Assembly: GCA_963848825.1 (NCBI GenBank)
Contig: CAWKFA010000014.1
Location: 248,001 to 312,000, forward strand
DNA length: 64,000 bases
Direction of reading: 5' to 3'
From: CAVVSQ01 sp963848825
GTDB taxonomy: Bacteria > Planctomycetota > Planctomycetia > Gemmatales > Gemmataceae
Position 1 is the first letter of the stretch. Each line of letters opens with the position of its first letter. Positions 37,809 to 48,758 of this stretch are shown in pieces. The notes beneath the pieces are model-generated. The model did no database searches. It worked only from the letters and a program-made list of their open reading frames with translations, and had not been told where the DNA came from. The position numbers and the translations under genes are program-made.

Positions 37809-40622
37809 ATGATCAAGCAATTGTCGGTTTCGAAATCAGGCGCTGACACGAGTCGCCTTCGGATCCTCGGACTCGCGGTGCTCGCCCTGCTATCGACTGG
37901 CCCGGCCGGCGTCGCCCAGCCGGCCGCGCCCGACCCGGCCTTTGTGCGCGATTACTGCACGCGTTGCCACAACGAAGTGGACCAAAAAGGTCGGCTCGAT
38001 CTGACTCATCTGGCGTTTGAAACGAAGGATCCCGCCAATCTCGATATCTGGATCAAGGTGCATGACCGCGTTAAAGCCGGCGAGATGCCGCCTAAAAATC
38101 GGCCCAGGCCGGAGGCAGTCCGGCAGAACGCCTTTCTAGACGGACTGGCGAAGGCGATCGTCGCCGCGGAACGCGCGACCCTTGCCGGAGAAGGCCGGGC
38201 GTTATTGCGACGGCTTAACCGCCAGGAATATGAAAACTCGCTGCGCGACCTGCTCGGCGTTCCTTGGGCGCAAATCGCCACGCGGCTGCCCGAGGACGGC
38301 GAGGCCTACCGCTTTAACAAGAGTGGCGAAGCGCTTGACATATCCTACCTGCAGATGGCGCGGTTCATGGACTCGGCCAACTACGCCATGCGCCTGGCGA
38401 TGGCCGCGGGCCTCGACAGGCCGGCAAAGTCGACCAAGAAGCTGTATGCCCGCGACGAAGCGAGCCTGCGCAACTGGTTGCCACGCGAAAACGGAAGCTT
38501 GCCCGACCGGCTATCGTTTCCCGTGCTCGACGGGCACGCCCAGCCCGATGTGCGCGCGGGCCGCGCCGCCGCGACCAGCCCGGAGACTCGTGAACGCGAA
38601 GCTGTCGGCAAGGTGGCGAGCATTTTCAGCGATGCAGGCGGTTATAGCTGGAACGGCTGGCGTGCGCCGTTCCCGGCGCACTACAAGCTGCGACTTGCCG
38701 GTTACACAATCTGGGTCGGCGGCGGCGGTGTGGCACGCTGGTTCTACGAAGGCCAGGGTGCGCAGAAGGTCCCGGTGTACCACACACTGCTTTGGCACCG
38801 CCCGAACCTGGATGAGGTGTATCCCGGGCGACGCAATGAGCCGATTGCCATCTACGCGCAAGGCGGCGGCCAGACGCGCCCGATCGGGGCCGTCGATTTC
38901 ACGCCGCAGCCCGGAGTGCGCGAGATTGAAGTCTTCCTGGTGGCGAATGAAGGCATACGCACCGACGGCTCCCGCCTCTTCCGCACGCGGGTCAACGGCA
39001 GCGACGAGCAGTACGTCAATCCCCTGGCGACAGAAGACGGCATCCCCGGCTACGCCGTTCAGTGGCTGGAGATTGAAGGCCCGTTCTTCGACGACCCGGC
39101 CGGTGGCGCGGGCTATCGATTATTGTTCGACAAGTTGCGGCTTATGCCATCGAAGGACGTGCGGCTGAGCGTGCCGCTGGAGCTTGGCGCGGATCCGGCA
39201 GAGGGCGCCGGTGCTGGGCCGAAGGGATTCGGGGGACAGAAGGGGGCTGGGGGAAAAGGAATCATCGGGAAAGGCTTTGGCGGGAAGGGATTCAGAAGCA
39301 TCGCTCGCGAAGCGCCCTACGAGGTCGAATCCGCGGCGCCGCGGCAAGACGCGGAGCGACTGTTGCGCTCGTTCTTGAAGAAGGCATATCGCCGGCCAGT
39401 CGCCGAACCTGACATCCAGAGATTCCTGGCGCTCTACGACGATCAAATCAACAAGGGGCATGGCTTCACTCACTCAATGCTGACGACCTACACGGCCGTC
39501 TTGTCGTCGCCCGCTTTTGTCTTTGTGGATACCAATCCCGGCCGGCTCGACGACCATGCGCTCGCAGTGCGGCTAGCGCTGTTCCTGTGGAACTCGATCC
39601 CTGACGAAACGTTGCGGACTCTGGCGGACAACGGCGAACTGCAGCGTCCCGAAGTGCTCCGCGCCCAGACCGAGCGGATGCTCAACGATCCCAAGGCGCG
39701 GCGCTTCGTGCTCGCGTTTGCTGATTACTGGCTCGATTTGCGGAAGATCGACGAGAACGCGCCATCCGCCACGCTTTACAATGATTACGCGATGGACGAT
39801 GCACTGAAGCTGGCGGCGCTGGAGGAGACACGGCTGTTTATCGCCGAGCTGCTGGGCGCCGACCTGCCAGCGCGAAACATCGTGGATTCCGAATTCACGT
39901 TCCTGAATGAGCGGCTCGCCGAGCATTATCACATCAGCGAAGTTTCGGGCGTCCATTTCCGCAAGGTGAAGCTGCCGTCGGGGAGCCTCCGCGGCGGTCT
40001 GATGACACAGGCCAGCATCCTCGCGGTGACGGCCAACGGCACGACGACCTCGCCTGTCCTGCGCGGCCACTGGATCACAGAACGAATCCTCGGCGTCCAG
40101 ACACCGCCCCCGCCGCCCACGGTTGAGGCCGTCGAGCCGGATATTCGTGGCGCGGTGACGATCCGCCAGCAGCTCGAGAAGCACCGGGCCAATGCAAGCT
40201 GCGCGTCCTGCCATAGCAAGATGGACCCGCCGGGCTTCGCGCTGGAATGCTTCGACGTCATGGGCGGTTACCGCGAGCGCTACCGCGCCGTTTCCGACAA
40301 GGCCGCCGCCGTCAAGGGCTTCGGCATGAACGGGCAGCCGTTTGTTTTCCACTATGCCCTGCCGGTCGATTCCGCCGGCGAGTTGCCCGACGGCCGTCCG
40401 TTCAAGGACGTGCGCAAGCTCAAGAATCTGCTCGTGCAAGACGAAGTTCCGCTCGCGCGGAACCTGATTCAGCAACTGATAATCTTCGCCACAGGCGCGC
40501 CGGTGCGGTTTGCCGACCGGGCCGAGGTCGAGCAAATGCTCGAGCGGGCGAAGAGCAGTAATTATGGCATGCGCAGTCTGGTCCATGCGATCGTACAGAG
40601 CGAGTTGTTCCGAAACAAGTAG
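37809..40622 (+). CDS. DUF1592-type cytochrome-like protein (2), long form
   Basis: 937 residues, about 290 longer than its sibling. Signal anchor LRILGLAVLALLSTGPAGVA, heme motif CTRCH at 50-54, DUF1587 (RRLNRQEYENSLRDLLGVPW), an extra carbohydrate-binding-like region (about 230-460), a Gly/Lys-rich insert at about 470-497 (GFGGQKGAGGKGIIGKGFGG), DUF1595 (LKKAYRRPVAEPDIQRFLAL), DUF1592 (ALAVRLALFLWNSIPDETL), DUF1588 with CASCH at 798-802, and DUF1585. No strong Shine-Dalgarno before ATG 37809. The 36-bp gap after the DUF1552 gene suggests the same transcript. Confidence 0.9.
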   Translation: MIKQLSVSKSGADTSRLRILGLAVLALLSTGPAGVAQPAAPDPAFVRDYCTRCHNEVDQKGRLDLTHLAFETKDPANLDIWIKVHDRVKAGEMPPKNRPRPEAVRQNAFLDGLAKAIVAAERATLAGEGRALLRRLNRQEYENSLRDLLGVPWAQIATRLPEDGEAYRFNKSGEALDISYLQMARFMDSANYAMRLAMAAGLDRPAKSTKKLYARDEASLRNWLPRENGSLPDRLSFPVLDGHAQPDVRAGRAAATSPETREREAVGKVASIFSDAGGYSWNGWRAPFPAHYKLRLAGYTIWVGGGGVARWFYEGQGAQKVPVYHTLLWHRPNLDEVYPGRRNEPIAIYAQGGGQTRPIGAVDFTPQPGVREIEVFLVANEGIRTDGSRLFRTRVNGSDEQYVNPLATEDGIPGYAVQWLEIEGPFFDDPAGGAGYRLLFDKLRLMPSKDVRLSVPLELGADPAEGAGAGPKGFGGQKGAGGKGIIGKGFGGKGFRSIAREAPYEVESAAPRQDAERLLRSFLKKAYRRPVAEPDIQRFLALYDDQINKGHGFTHSMLTTYTAVLSSPAFVFVDTNPGRLDDHALAVRLALFLWNSIPDETLRTLADNGELQRPEVLRAQTERMLNDPKARRFVLAFADYWLDLRKIDENAPSATLYNDYAMDDALKLAALEETRLFIAELLGADLPARNIVDSEFTFLNERLAEHYHISEVSGVHFRKVKLPSGSLRGGLMTQASILAVTANGTTTSPVLRGHWITERILGVQTPPPPPTVEAVEPDIRGAVTIRQQLEKHRANASCASCHSKMDPPGFALECFDVMGGYRERYRAVSDKAAAVKGFGMNGQPFVFHYALPVDSAGELPDGRPFKDVRKLKNLLVQDEVPLARNLIQQLIIFATGAPVRFADRAEVEQMLERAKSSNYGMRSLVHAIVQSELFRNK

Positions 40623-40634
40623 AAAGGACCGGCG

Positions 40635-41955
40635 ATGAATCTGCAAGCCGGCATTGAGCTCACGGCACCCTTCGCATCGACACGGCGGGCGATTTCTCGG
40701 CGGCGCTTCCTCCGCGGCGCGGCCGTGGCGCATGGCGCTGCCGCTGCTGGAATCGATGCAAACACCGTTCGCCCAGGCTCCCACGACGGCGCCTCGGCGG
40801 ATGTTTTGCATTTGCAACAACCTTGGCCTGCTGCCGGAGCCCTTCTTCCCCAGGGACGCTGGCCGTGACTTCACGCTGTCGCCGTACCTGAGGCTGCTGC
40901 AGGAGCACCGCGCCGATTTCACGGTGCTAAGCGGCGTCTCACATCCTGGCGTGGACGGCGGCCACCCGTCGGACATCTGCTTCCTGACGGCGGCTCCGCA
41001 CCCGTCGAGCAGCTCGTTCCGCAACTCCATTTCCCTCGATCAATTCGTGGCGGAACGAATTGGCGTGCTCACACGGTTCCCCTCCCTTACGCTGTCAGTT
41101 AACGGCGGCCGCGGCCTGTCATCGACGCGCACCGGCGTGGCGATCCCACCGGAGGGCCAGGCATCCCGTGTGTTCAACCAACTTTTCCTGCAGGGTTCGC
41201 CCACTGAAATCGCGGCACAGGTTCGCGAAATCGACACGGGGCGGAGCATCCTGGATGCCGTTGCCGGGCAGGCCAAGGACCTGGAGCGCAAGGTCGGCGC
41301 CCGCGACCGTACCCGGCTCGATCAGTATTTCTCCAGCGTCCGCGACCTGGAAAATCGTCTCCAGGAGTCGCGCGGCTGGGCCGACCGGCCCAGGCCAAGG
41401 GTCAATGCCAGCCCGCCAACCGACCCGGCTAGCCCGGCGCAGTACATGGCCAAGGTGCAGATCATATACGATCTTGTGCGCCTGGCTTTCGAGACCGATT
41501 CTACCCGTGCGATCACGCTGATGCTGAACAGTGTCGCCACACCGGTCGTGCAGATCGACGGCGCCACGATTACCGACAGCTACCACAACCTATCCCATCA
41601 TGGTTTGGCCGACGAAAAGCTGTCGCAGCTCAGAATGATCGACGAATCGCACATGAGGCTGCTGGCCGGACTGTTCGAGGGCCTCAAGTCCGCGAGGGAA
41701 GGCGGCGTAAGGCTCATGGACCGCACGATGGTCGTCTATGGCTCAAATCTTGGTGACGCCAACGCGCACTCGACGACGAACCTGCCGGTACTCTTTGCCG
41801 GCGGTGGCTTCCGCCATGGGCAGCATTTAGCTTTTGACCGCGGCCGCAATTATCCGCTGCCGAACCTGTTCGTGTCGATGCTCCAGCGGCTGGGGATCGA
41901 GCAGCAAAACTTCGGCCCGTCCACGGGCACGATGCGCGGGCTGGAAATGGTTTGA
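40635..41955 (+). CDS. DUF1552 protein (2), Tat-exported, frameshifted
   Basis: About 440 residues. Start ATG 40635 has AAAGGA seven bases upstream; the N-terminus contains the twin-arginine tract RAISRRRFLRG. A single-base break near 40730 shifts the frame; the continuation is MALPLLESMQTPFAQ. Family tracts are ICNNLGLLPEPFFPRD, VLSGVSHPGVDGGHPSD, SSVRDLENRLQESR and MVVYGSNLGDANAHSTTNLP. It is the partner of the long DUF1592 protein just upstream (gap of 12 bases). Confidence 0.9.
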
Positions 41956-41959
41956 AACT

Positions 41960-42498
41960 ATGGCACACCTTAACAATATTAGCTTGGCAATCCTCAGCAG
42001 CCTGGCGCGCTGGCCCTCGCTTCGCCCGCCGACGGCCCGGTGGTCATCACCTTCGATAAGGTCGAAACCGGCAAGCCGATGCCGAGCTATACGGACCAGG
42101 GCGTTGTCTTCGCTTTGTCGCGTCCGCTGAGCAAGAGCCGTGCGGTCGGAAAAGTAATGTTCTTCCCGCACTTGAAGACGCCGCGCAAGGGCATTCTGAA
42201 CGCCATAGCAAACGAATCGATTCCCGTCGAAATCCGCTTTCCAAAGCCCGTATCCAAGGTTTCCTTGGTATTATGGGGCTCAATCGGCAGCGCCGCGCTC
42301 GTCGAGGCATACGACAAGGACGGCAAAGTCGTGGACAAGGAGTTGCGGGACAAGGTGCCGGTACGCACCGCACCGGAGCAGCCGATTCCCAGCATTGAGT
42401 TGACGGTGAAGGCGCCGGCGATCGCCTTCATCCGCTTTTCCGGGCGCTCGCCGGGCGGCTACCTGGTGTGCGACGAGGTGCGTTTTACTGCGCCCTGA
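41960..42498 (+). CDS. Small secreted beta-sandwich protein, frameshifted
   Basis: About 179 residues. ATG 41960, four bases after the DUF1552 stop, gives MAHLNNISLAILSSL; a one-base shift near 42003 joins it to ALALASPADGPVVITFDKVE, a good signal peptide with cleavage near ASP. The mature part alternates short hydrophobic strands (VSKVSLVLWGSIGSAALVEA, SIELTVKAPAIAFIRFSG) and ends YLVCDEVRFTAP, like small carbohydrate-binding-type or jelly-roll domains. No catalytic motif or named family recognised. Confidence 0.65.
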
Positions 42499-42543
42499 TC
42501 CCAGGGGAAGCTTTTCCGGAATGCGGGTTTTGAGGTTAACGTC

Positions 42544-43398
42544 ATGACGATGAAGCTGGCATGCTTTTTATTGGCGGCATTATTGATCGCCTTCACTCCC
42601 AACGCCTCGGGTCAAGAGCCGGACTCGAATTTCTATGTTTTCCTCTGCTTTGGGCAGTCCAACATGGAGGGCTTTCCGGGAGTTGAGGAACAAGACAAGG
42701 CAGTTGCTGAACGCTTTCAGGTATTGGCCGCCGTTGACTTTCCCAAACTGGACCGAAAAAAGGGCAATTGGTACCCTGCTGCCGCCCCGCTGTGCCGAGG
42801 TTCCACCGGTCTGTGCCCGGCAGATTATTTTGGCAGGACGATGGTCGCCCGCTTGCCCAAGCAGATCCGGGTCGGCGTCGTCAACGTTGCGGTGGCCGGC
42901 TGCAAAATCGAGCTGTTCGACAAAGCCAATTATAAGACGTATGCGTCCAGGGCTCCTGGGTGGATGGTCAATATCATCAAGCAATACGACGACAATCCGT
43001 ATGAGCACCTGGTTCAGATGGGCAAACTGGCTCAGAAGAGCGGTGTTATCAAGGGAATCCTCCTACATCAGGGGGAATCCAACAACAACGATAAACAGTG
43101 GCCTGCGAAAGTGAAGGCCATTTACGACAACCTGGTGACGGACCTCAAACTGGAAACCGTGCCGCTGCTCGCGGGCGAGCTGGTGCATGCCGACCAGAAG
43201 GGCGCCTGCGCCAGCATGAATGCCATCATCGCGGAATTGCCGAAGACAATACCGAATTCCCATGTCATCTCTTCGGCCGGCTGCGAAAGCCGTCCGGACC
43301 GCCTGCATTTCAAGGCGGCCGGGTACAGAGAGCTGGGTAAGCGGTATGGGGAAAAGATGCTGGAGTTACTGGGTTATAAGGTCGCGGAGTCCAAGTGA
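42544..43398 (+). CDS. SGNH-type carbohydrate acetylesterase, secreted
   Basis: 284 residues. Signal peptide MTMKLACFLLAALLIAFTPN ending ASGQ. SGNH blocks are FLCFGQSNMEGFPGV (nucleophile Ser in GQSN), VNVAVAGCKI (Gly block), LLHQGESNNND (Asn block region) and the C-terminal SRPDRLHF supplying Asp and His. This pattern fits the sialate O-acetylesterase/CE6-like DUF303 group, which removes acetyl groups from sugars such as acetylxylan. GAGG lies eight bases before ATG 42544. It sits between two DUF1592/DUF1552 pairs. Confidence 0.9.
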   Translation: MTMKLACFLLAALLIAFTPNASGQEPDSNFYVFLCFGQSNMEGFPGVEEQDKAVAERFQVLAAVDFPKLDRKKGNWYPAAAPLCRGSTGLCPADYFGRTMVARLPKQIRVGVVNVAVAGCKIELFDKANYKTYASRAPGWMVNIIKQYDDNPYEHLVQMGKLAQKSGVIKGILLHQGESNNNDKQWPAKVKAIYDNLVTDLKLETVPLLAGELVHADQKGACASMNAIIAELPKTIPNSHVISSAGCESRPDRLHFKAAGYRELGKRYGEKMLELLGYKVAESK

Positions 43399-43554
43399 AC
43401 AGGAACTTGGATAATTGTGTGGACAGCAGGCCACAATGCAGCATAAATTGGAGTGCTACGTATTAACAGGACATGCGCCAGGCGGCGGTATAACACCACA
43501 AGGTTCGCTCCGCGCTCTTGCTTATTTTCATCGCCCTTTACAAGGAAAACACCA

Positions 43555-46166
43555 ATGACGGCAGCCTGGTTGACTTCGCAAGAGTGGCTCGGTCACGCGC
43601 TGGCGTGCCGCTGGCCGTGGGCTTTCGGCGTGCTGGTGGTGGCATTCTTCGGCCGGCCCGCCGCGGCCAGCGATCCGCGGACGGTGGAACGTTACCGTAA
43701 AGAAGTTCAGCCCATCCTCAACAAATACTGTTTTGACTGCCATGCCGATGGCGAGAAGAAGGGCAATGTCTCTTTCGACACCTTCAAGTCTGACGACGAG
43801 CTGGTGGCCAAGCGCGAGCTATGGCATGCCGTGCTGAAGAACACGCGCGCCAGCGTCATGCCTCCCGGCAAGCGCAAACGGCCCTCTGCCGAGGAACAAC
43901 AGGTGCTGGAAAGCTGGATCAAGTATGGCGCCTTCGCGCTCGACCCCAAGAATCCGGACCCAGGCCGTGTGACGCTGCGCCGCCTCAACAGCGTTGAGTA
44001 CCGCAACACCATTCGCGATCTGCTGGGCGTTGATTTCGACACCGACAAGGAATTTCCGCCCGACGACATCGGCTATGGCTTCGACAATATCGGCGACGTG
44101 CTCTCCTTCTCACCGCTGCTGGCCGAGAAATACATGGCCGCGGCCGATAAGATTGTCTCGGCAGCCGTGCCCATCATCCCCAAGGTAATGCCTGCCAAGG
44201 AACTTACCGGTGATTCGGCTAAACCCACTCTCAACTTCACCACAGGGGGTAAATTGGCGTATGCCTTCCAGGTGGATAAGGGCGGCGATTACCAGCTCGT
44301 GGTGGAAGCGGTGATCCGCGGCTCATTCGAGTTCGATACGTCCCGTGTTCATCTTGCTTTTAGCGTGGATGGCGAGGAAATGCTGAAGGAAGAGCACGGC
44401 TGGCAAAGCAATAACAAAGTGCGTTGGGCATTTCCGGCCAAGTGGCAAGCTGCTGGGGAGCACCGCCTGGAGCTGAATATGTCGACTGTGGCCGCTCCGA
44501 AACTGGATGCTGCCGCGAAACCGGATGCTGCCGGCAAGCCGGCTACGCCTCCGAAGCAGGGCAAATTCGGCTTTGGCAAGAAAGGCACCACCAACCTACA
44601 AACCATCGTCGTGCGGCTAGAAGGTCCCAAGGACCAAAAGGAGTGGCCTTATCAAAAAGACTACCTCCGCGTCTTCATCAAGGGCTCGCCGCCCGCCGCT
44701 GACCCGGAACGCCGGCAGTATGCTCGGGAGGTGCTAAAAGGCTTCGTGGGTAAAGCCTTCCGCCGGCCGGCGGACGATAAAACCCTCGACCGCCTCGTGA
44801 ACATCGCCGAGTCAATGTACAAGCAGCCCGACAAGAGCTTCGAACAAGGCATCTCGCAAGCGCTGATCGCCGTACTGGCGTCGCCGCGTTTTCTCTTTCG
44901 CATGGAAGATGTTGACCCCAAGACGCCCAAGGACGCAGCCTTCGCCTACGTGGACGAGTATGCCCTGGCCTCACGCCTATCGTATCTGCTCTGGTCCTCG
45001 ATGCCGGATGCTGAATTGTTCCGCCTGGCGGAGCGTGGCGAGTTGCGCGCAACCTCAAGACGCAGGTCCAGCGGATGCTTGCTGACTCTCGGGCGCTGGA
45101 GTTGAGCCGCAACTTCGCTGGCCAGTGGCTCAAAGCACGCAACGTGGACCATGTGCCGCTCAACGCCCAGGTGATTCTAAAAGAGGAAGGGAGTACAGCC
45201 AGGATAAAACTCGATGGCGACTTGCGCAAAGCGATTCGCCAGGAGACCGAGCTCTTTTTCGATCACATCGCGCGCACCGATCGTAGCGTGCTTGAGCTTA
45301 TCGACAGCGACTATACTTTTCTCAACGACCAGCTGGCAAAGTTTTACGCCATTGAGGGGGTCGATGGGAAGGAGATGCGTAAGGTGACGCTGCCCAAGGA
45401 TAGTCCGCGCGGCGGCGTGCTGACGCAGGCCTCGGTGCTGATGGTTACCTCCAACCCAACGCGCACCTCGCCGGTCAAGCGCGGGCTCTTTGTCCTTGAC
45501 AACTTCCTTGGCGCGCCGACGCCGCCGCCCCCGGCTGATCTCGACATTCCCAGCCTGGACGAAGCCGCCGAGGGGGGCAAAGGCGCCCAGACCATGCGTG
45601 AGTTGATGGCTGCGCATCGCTCCATGGCGCTGTGCGCCTCGTGTCATGCGCGCATGGATCCGCTTGGTCTAGGGCTGGAGACCTTCAACGCCCTGGGCAT
45701 GTACCGCCCCAAGGAGCACGGCCAGCCCATCGACGCGGGGGGCAAGCTCATCACGGGAGAGAGCTTTTCAAACATCCACGAGCTGAAGACTATTCTGAAG
45801 GAATCTCGCCGCCAGGACTTCTATTATTGCTTGACCGAAAAACTGCTGACGTATGCCCTGGGCCGCGGGCCGGAATACTTTGACGTGGAAGCCATGGACC
45901 GCATTGCCGGGCAACTGGAGCGCGACCAGGGCCGTTTCTCCACGCTTTTGATGGGTATTATTGAGTCGGCGCCCTTCCAGAAACGGCGAATCAACGCGGT
46001 TCCTGCCCCACTCATACAACCCAAGCTGGGCCCGACAGATCAGAAAACCAGCTTCCTGCGGAGCAGCATGTTCGAGAAACGATTGCCGAGCCTGAATGGC
46101 GTGCACTCCGCTAAAACGAAGGGCGTATCCATCGCGCCCGCTACTTTTGAATCACCGGTGAGTTGA
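43555..46166 (+). CDS. DUF1592-type cytochrome-like protein (3), frameshifted
   Basis: About 870 residues after joining at about 45055. ATG 43555 (MTAAWLTSQEW) has AAGGA eight bases upstream. Hydrophobic signal WAFGVLVVAFFGRPAAA, heme motif CFDCH at 59-63, DUF1587 (RRLNSVEYRNTIRDLLGVDF), an inserted carbohydrate-binding-like region with a Lys/Ala/Pro-rich tract (KPDAAGKPATPPKQGKFGFG), DUF1595 (GKAFRRPADDKTLDRLV), DUF1592 (YALASRLSYLLWSSMPDAEL), DUF1588 with CASCH at 45633-45647, and DUF1585 (KLLTYALGRGPEYFDVEAM). The last 60 residues extend beyond the usual end. Confidence 0.9.
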
Positions 46167-46203
46167 ACTAAATAGACGTTTATTCTCCAACCCGTAGGAA
46201 CTT

Positions 46204-47592
46204 ATGAAACAGACCAACTCCGCCGCCACCGATCGCTTCCTGAGCCGGCGCCGCTTTCTGCGCGGCCTCGGCGTTGGCGTGGCGCTGCCGGCGCTGGAAT
46301 CGTTCCGGCCCTTCCAGTCGCTGGCCCAGGGAGCACCCATTCCGGGGACCTCTTCGACGGGAGCACCGCTACGGATGGCGTTCATGGAATTCGCCAATGG
46401 GGCATTGCCCCAACACTGGTGGCCGACCGGCGAGCCGGGACGGGACTTCGAACTCAACCGTACGATGCAGCCGCTGGAGCCCGTCAAGAGCAAGATTCAG
46501 ATCATCGGTGGTCTGGACCATCGCAACGCCACCCCTGGCCCGGATGGCGCCGGCGACCATGGCCGCGCCGGCGGCACCTTCCTTACGGGCGTTCGCGTTC
46601 GCAAAACCCAGGGCGCCGACATCCGCGCCGGCATCTCCATTGACCAGTTAGCCGCCAATCAGATCGGCCGCTTGACGCGCTTCCCGTCGCTGGAAGTCAC
46701 TTCCGACATCGTCCGCCAGACCGGGGACTGCGACTCCGGCTACTCCTGTGCCTATCAGTGCAACATGTCCTGGAACTCGCCCACTGCCCCGGTGCCGCCG
46801 GAGCCGAATCCGCGTGCCGTCTTTGAGCGTCTCTTCGGCGCCGGCGCCCATGGTGAGCGGCGTGCCAGCCTGTTGCGCCGTCAGCAGCAGCAGCGCTCTG
46901 TTTTGGATTTCGTTCTGGACGATGCTCGCGACATCCAGCAGCAAATGTCCAACCGCGATCGCTTGCGGATGGACGAGTATTTGACCAGCGTCCGCGAAAT
47001 CGAGCGGCGGATCAATGCCGCCGAGAGCGCGACAGCCCAGACGCCCGACCCCACCATGGCCACCCCGGCCGGTATCCCGACCGATTTTCAAGAATATATG
47101 CGGCTGATGTACAGCATGATGTTGTTGGCCTTCCAGACCGACTCGACGCGAATTTGCACCTTCCTGCTGGCGCACGACGGCGACAACCGTCCCTTCCCGC
47201 AACTTGGCATCCCCGAAGGCCACCATTACCTGACGCATCACCAGAGCAATGCCGCCAAGATTGAGAAGGTGGCCCGGATCGAGCACTGGTATATCCAGCA
47301 GTTTAGCTGGTTCCTGCAGGAAATGGACCGAATTCAGGACGAGGACGGCAATTCGATGCTGCACAACTCGATGCTGATGATCGGCTGCGCCAACGGGGAC
47401 GGCAACCGCCACTCCCACGTCAATTTGCCAGTCATCCTGGCCGGCGGCGGCGGCGGCACGCTGACGCCGGGCCGCTACCTTCGCGTCAACTCTCAACCCA
47501 TGTGCAACCTCTTCTTGAGCATGATCGACCGCATGGGCGTCCAGGGCGTGGAACGCTTCGGCGACTCGACCGGACGACTGGAGGGACTGTGA
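46204..47592 (+). CDS. DUF1552 protein (3), Tat-exported
   Basis: 462 residues, unbroken. AGGAACTT precedes ATG 46204. Twin-arginine signal SRRRFLRGLGVGVALPALES. The body has MAFMEFANGALPQHWWPTGE, GDCDSGYSCAYQCNMSWNSP, RLRMDEYLTSVREIERRI, IPEGHHYLTHHQ and MLMIGCANGDGNRHSHVNLP, all typical of DUF1552. It is the best complete representative of the three in this window and follows the third DUF1592 gene by 37 bases. Confidence 0.93.
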   Translation: MKQTNSAATDRFLSRRRFLRGLGVGVALPALESFRPFQSLAQGAPIPGTSSTGAPLRMAFMEFANGALPQHWWPTGEPGRDFELNRTMQPLEPVKSKIQIIGGLDHRNATPGPDGAGDHGRAGGTFLTGVRVRKTQGADIRAGISIDQLAANQIGRLTRFPSLEVTSDIVRQTGDCDSGYSCAYQCNMSWNSPTAPVPPEPNPRAVFERLFGAGAHGERRASLLRRQQQQRSVLDFVLDDARDIQQQMSNRDRLRMDEYLTSVREIERRINAAESATAQTPDPTMATPAGIPTDFQEYMRLMYSMMLLAFQTDSTRICTFLLAHDGDNRPFPQLGIPEGHHYLTHHQSNAAKIEKVARIEHWYIQQFSWFLQEMDRIQDEDGNSMLHNSMLMIGCANGDGNRHSHVNLPVILAGGGGGTLTPGRYLRVNSQPMCNLFLSMIDRMGVQGVERFGDSTGRLEGL

Positions 47593-47720
47593 GTCGTAGC
47601 CGCTGCTCAAGGGCTTGCGGCGCTTGATTCAAAACAAGAACTCCGTGTGCAGGCGTCTCGACTGCCCCTGTCCACGGCTATTGCAACGACATGACACCAA
47701 AGATTTATAAAGAGGACTCC

Positions 47721-48758
47721 ATGCAACGCACAATCTCTCTGGCTATCGGCGCCATTCTGGCGCTCAATCTGCTCGCAAGTGCCCAGGATGAAGGCGGCAA
47801 ACCTGCGCCGGCGAATCCCTACGCGTCGGCGCCGGCCGGCTTCGACGCCAAACGCGACGCCATCGAGCATGGCAAGATTGAAGTGATCGACTACGAATCG
47901 AAAGTCAGCGGCGGCCCGCGCAAGATGGCGGTCTATACGCCGCCGGGCTACGTGAAGGACAAGAAATACCCCGTCCTTTATCTTTTGCACGGCATCGGCG
48001 GCGACCATAATGAATGGCCAAAAGGCGGCGTACCCAACAATATTCTCGACAACCTCATTGCGGAAAAGAAAGCCGTCCCGATGATCGTGGTAATGCCCAA
48101 CGGCCGTTCGACGGGTGAGGGCGCCGGCAAAGGGGGCAAGGGCGGCAAAGGGGGCGCGATGCAGGTTTTCGGCGACTTTGATAAAAACCTGCTCGGCGAC
48201 GTCATTCCCTACATCGAATCGCATTATTCCGTGAAAACCGATCGCGAGCATCGGTGCGTGGCGGGACTATCCATGGGCGGCGGCCAGTCGCTCAATTTTG
48301 GGCTCCAGTACCTCGACACGTTTGCCTGGGTTGGTGGCTTTTCTTCCGCTCCCAACACCAGGCAGCCGGCCGCCCTGATCAAGGACCATGCTGAAGCGGC
48401 CCAGAAGCTGAAACTTTTGTGGGTCTCCTGCGGCGATAAGGACGGGCTCTTCAAGATCAGCCTGAATGTCCACAATATGTTGGAGGAGAAGAAGGTCCCG
48501 CACATCTGGAGCGTCGTTCCGGGCGGCGCACACGACTTCAAGCAGTGGAAGAACGACCTCTATTACTTTGCCCAGCTCATTTTCCAGAACCAGAAGCCCG
48601 CCTGGACCAGGCCGCCAGGAGCAGCGGAAAACTCCCGCCAACTAACAACGTCCGCCGCTTGCTGCCTCGCCTGTGCCATCAGGGTGGCTCCGTCGCCGAG
48701 TGGTAGGAGCCTATTCCCCGTGGAGCCTGCGTCCATCTTTCCAAAGGAGATTCGCTAA
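47721..48758 (+). CDS. CE1-like secreted esterase (1)
   Basis: About 345 residues from ATG 47721 with AGAGGA before it; signal peptide MQRTISLAIGAILALNLLAS. Alpha/beta-hydrolase: AVYTPPGYVKDKKYPVLYLL with HGIGG oxyanion region, nucleophile Ser184 in GLSMGGGQS, an acid in the CGDKDG turn, His271 in GGAHDFKQW. This is the esterase D/feruloyl-acetylxylan esterase (CE1) type. Residues about 132-143 form a Gly/Lys insert (GAGKGGKGGKGG). The domain ends near YFAQLIFQNQKP; a further 50 residues, Ser/Ala/Cys-rich, run into the next start and may come from a frameshift. Confidence 0.9.
   Translation: MQRTISLAIGAILALNLLASAQDEGGKPAPANPYASAPAGFDAKRDAIEHGKIEVIDYESKVSGGPRKMAVYTPPGYVKDKKYPVLYLLHGIGGDHNEWPKGGVPNNILDNLIAEKKAVPMIVVMPNGRSTGEGAGKGGKGGKGGAMQVFGDFDKNLLGDVIPYIESHYSVKTDREHRCVAGLSMGGGQSLNFGLQYLDTFAWVGGFSSAPNTRQPAALIKDHAEAAQKLKLLWVSCGDKDGLFKISLNVHNMLEEKKVPHIWSVVPGGAHDFKQWKNDLYYFAQLIFQNQKPAWTRPPGAAENSRQLTTSAACCLACAIRVAPSPSGRSLFPVEPASIFPKEIR

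Noticed and set aside
47720..48758. C-terminal 50-residue extension of the first esterase as a functional domain
   Set aside because: Cys/Ser-rich sequence with no counterpart in the other three esterases and running into the next start; more likely a frame error.
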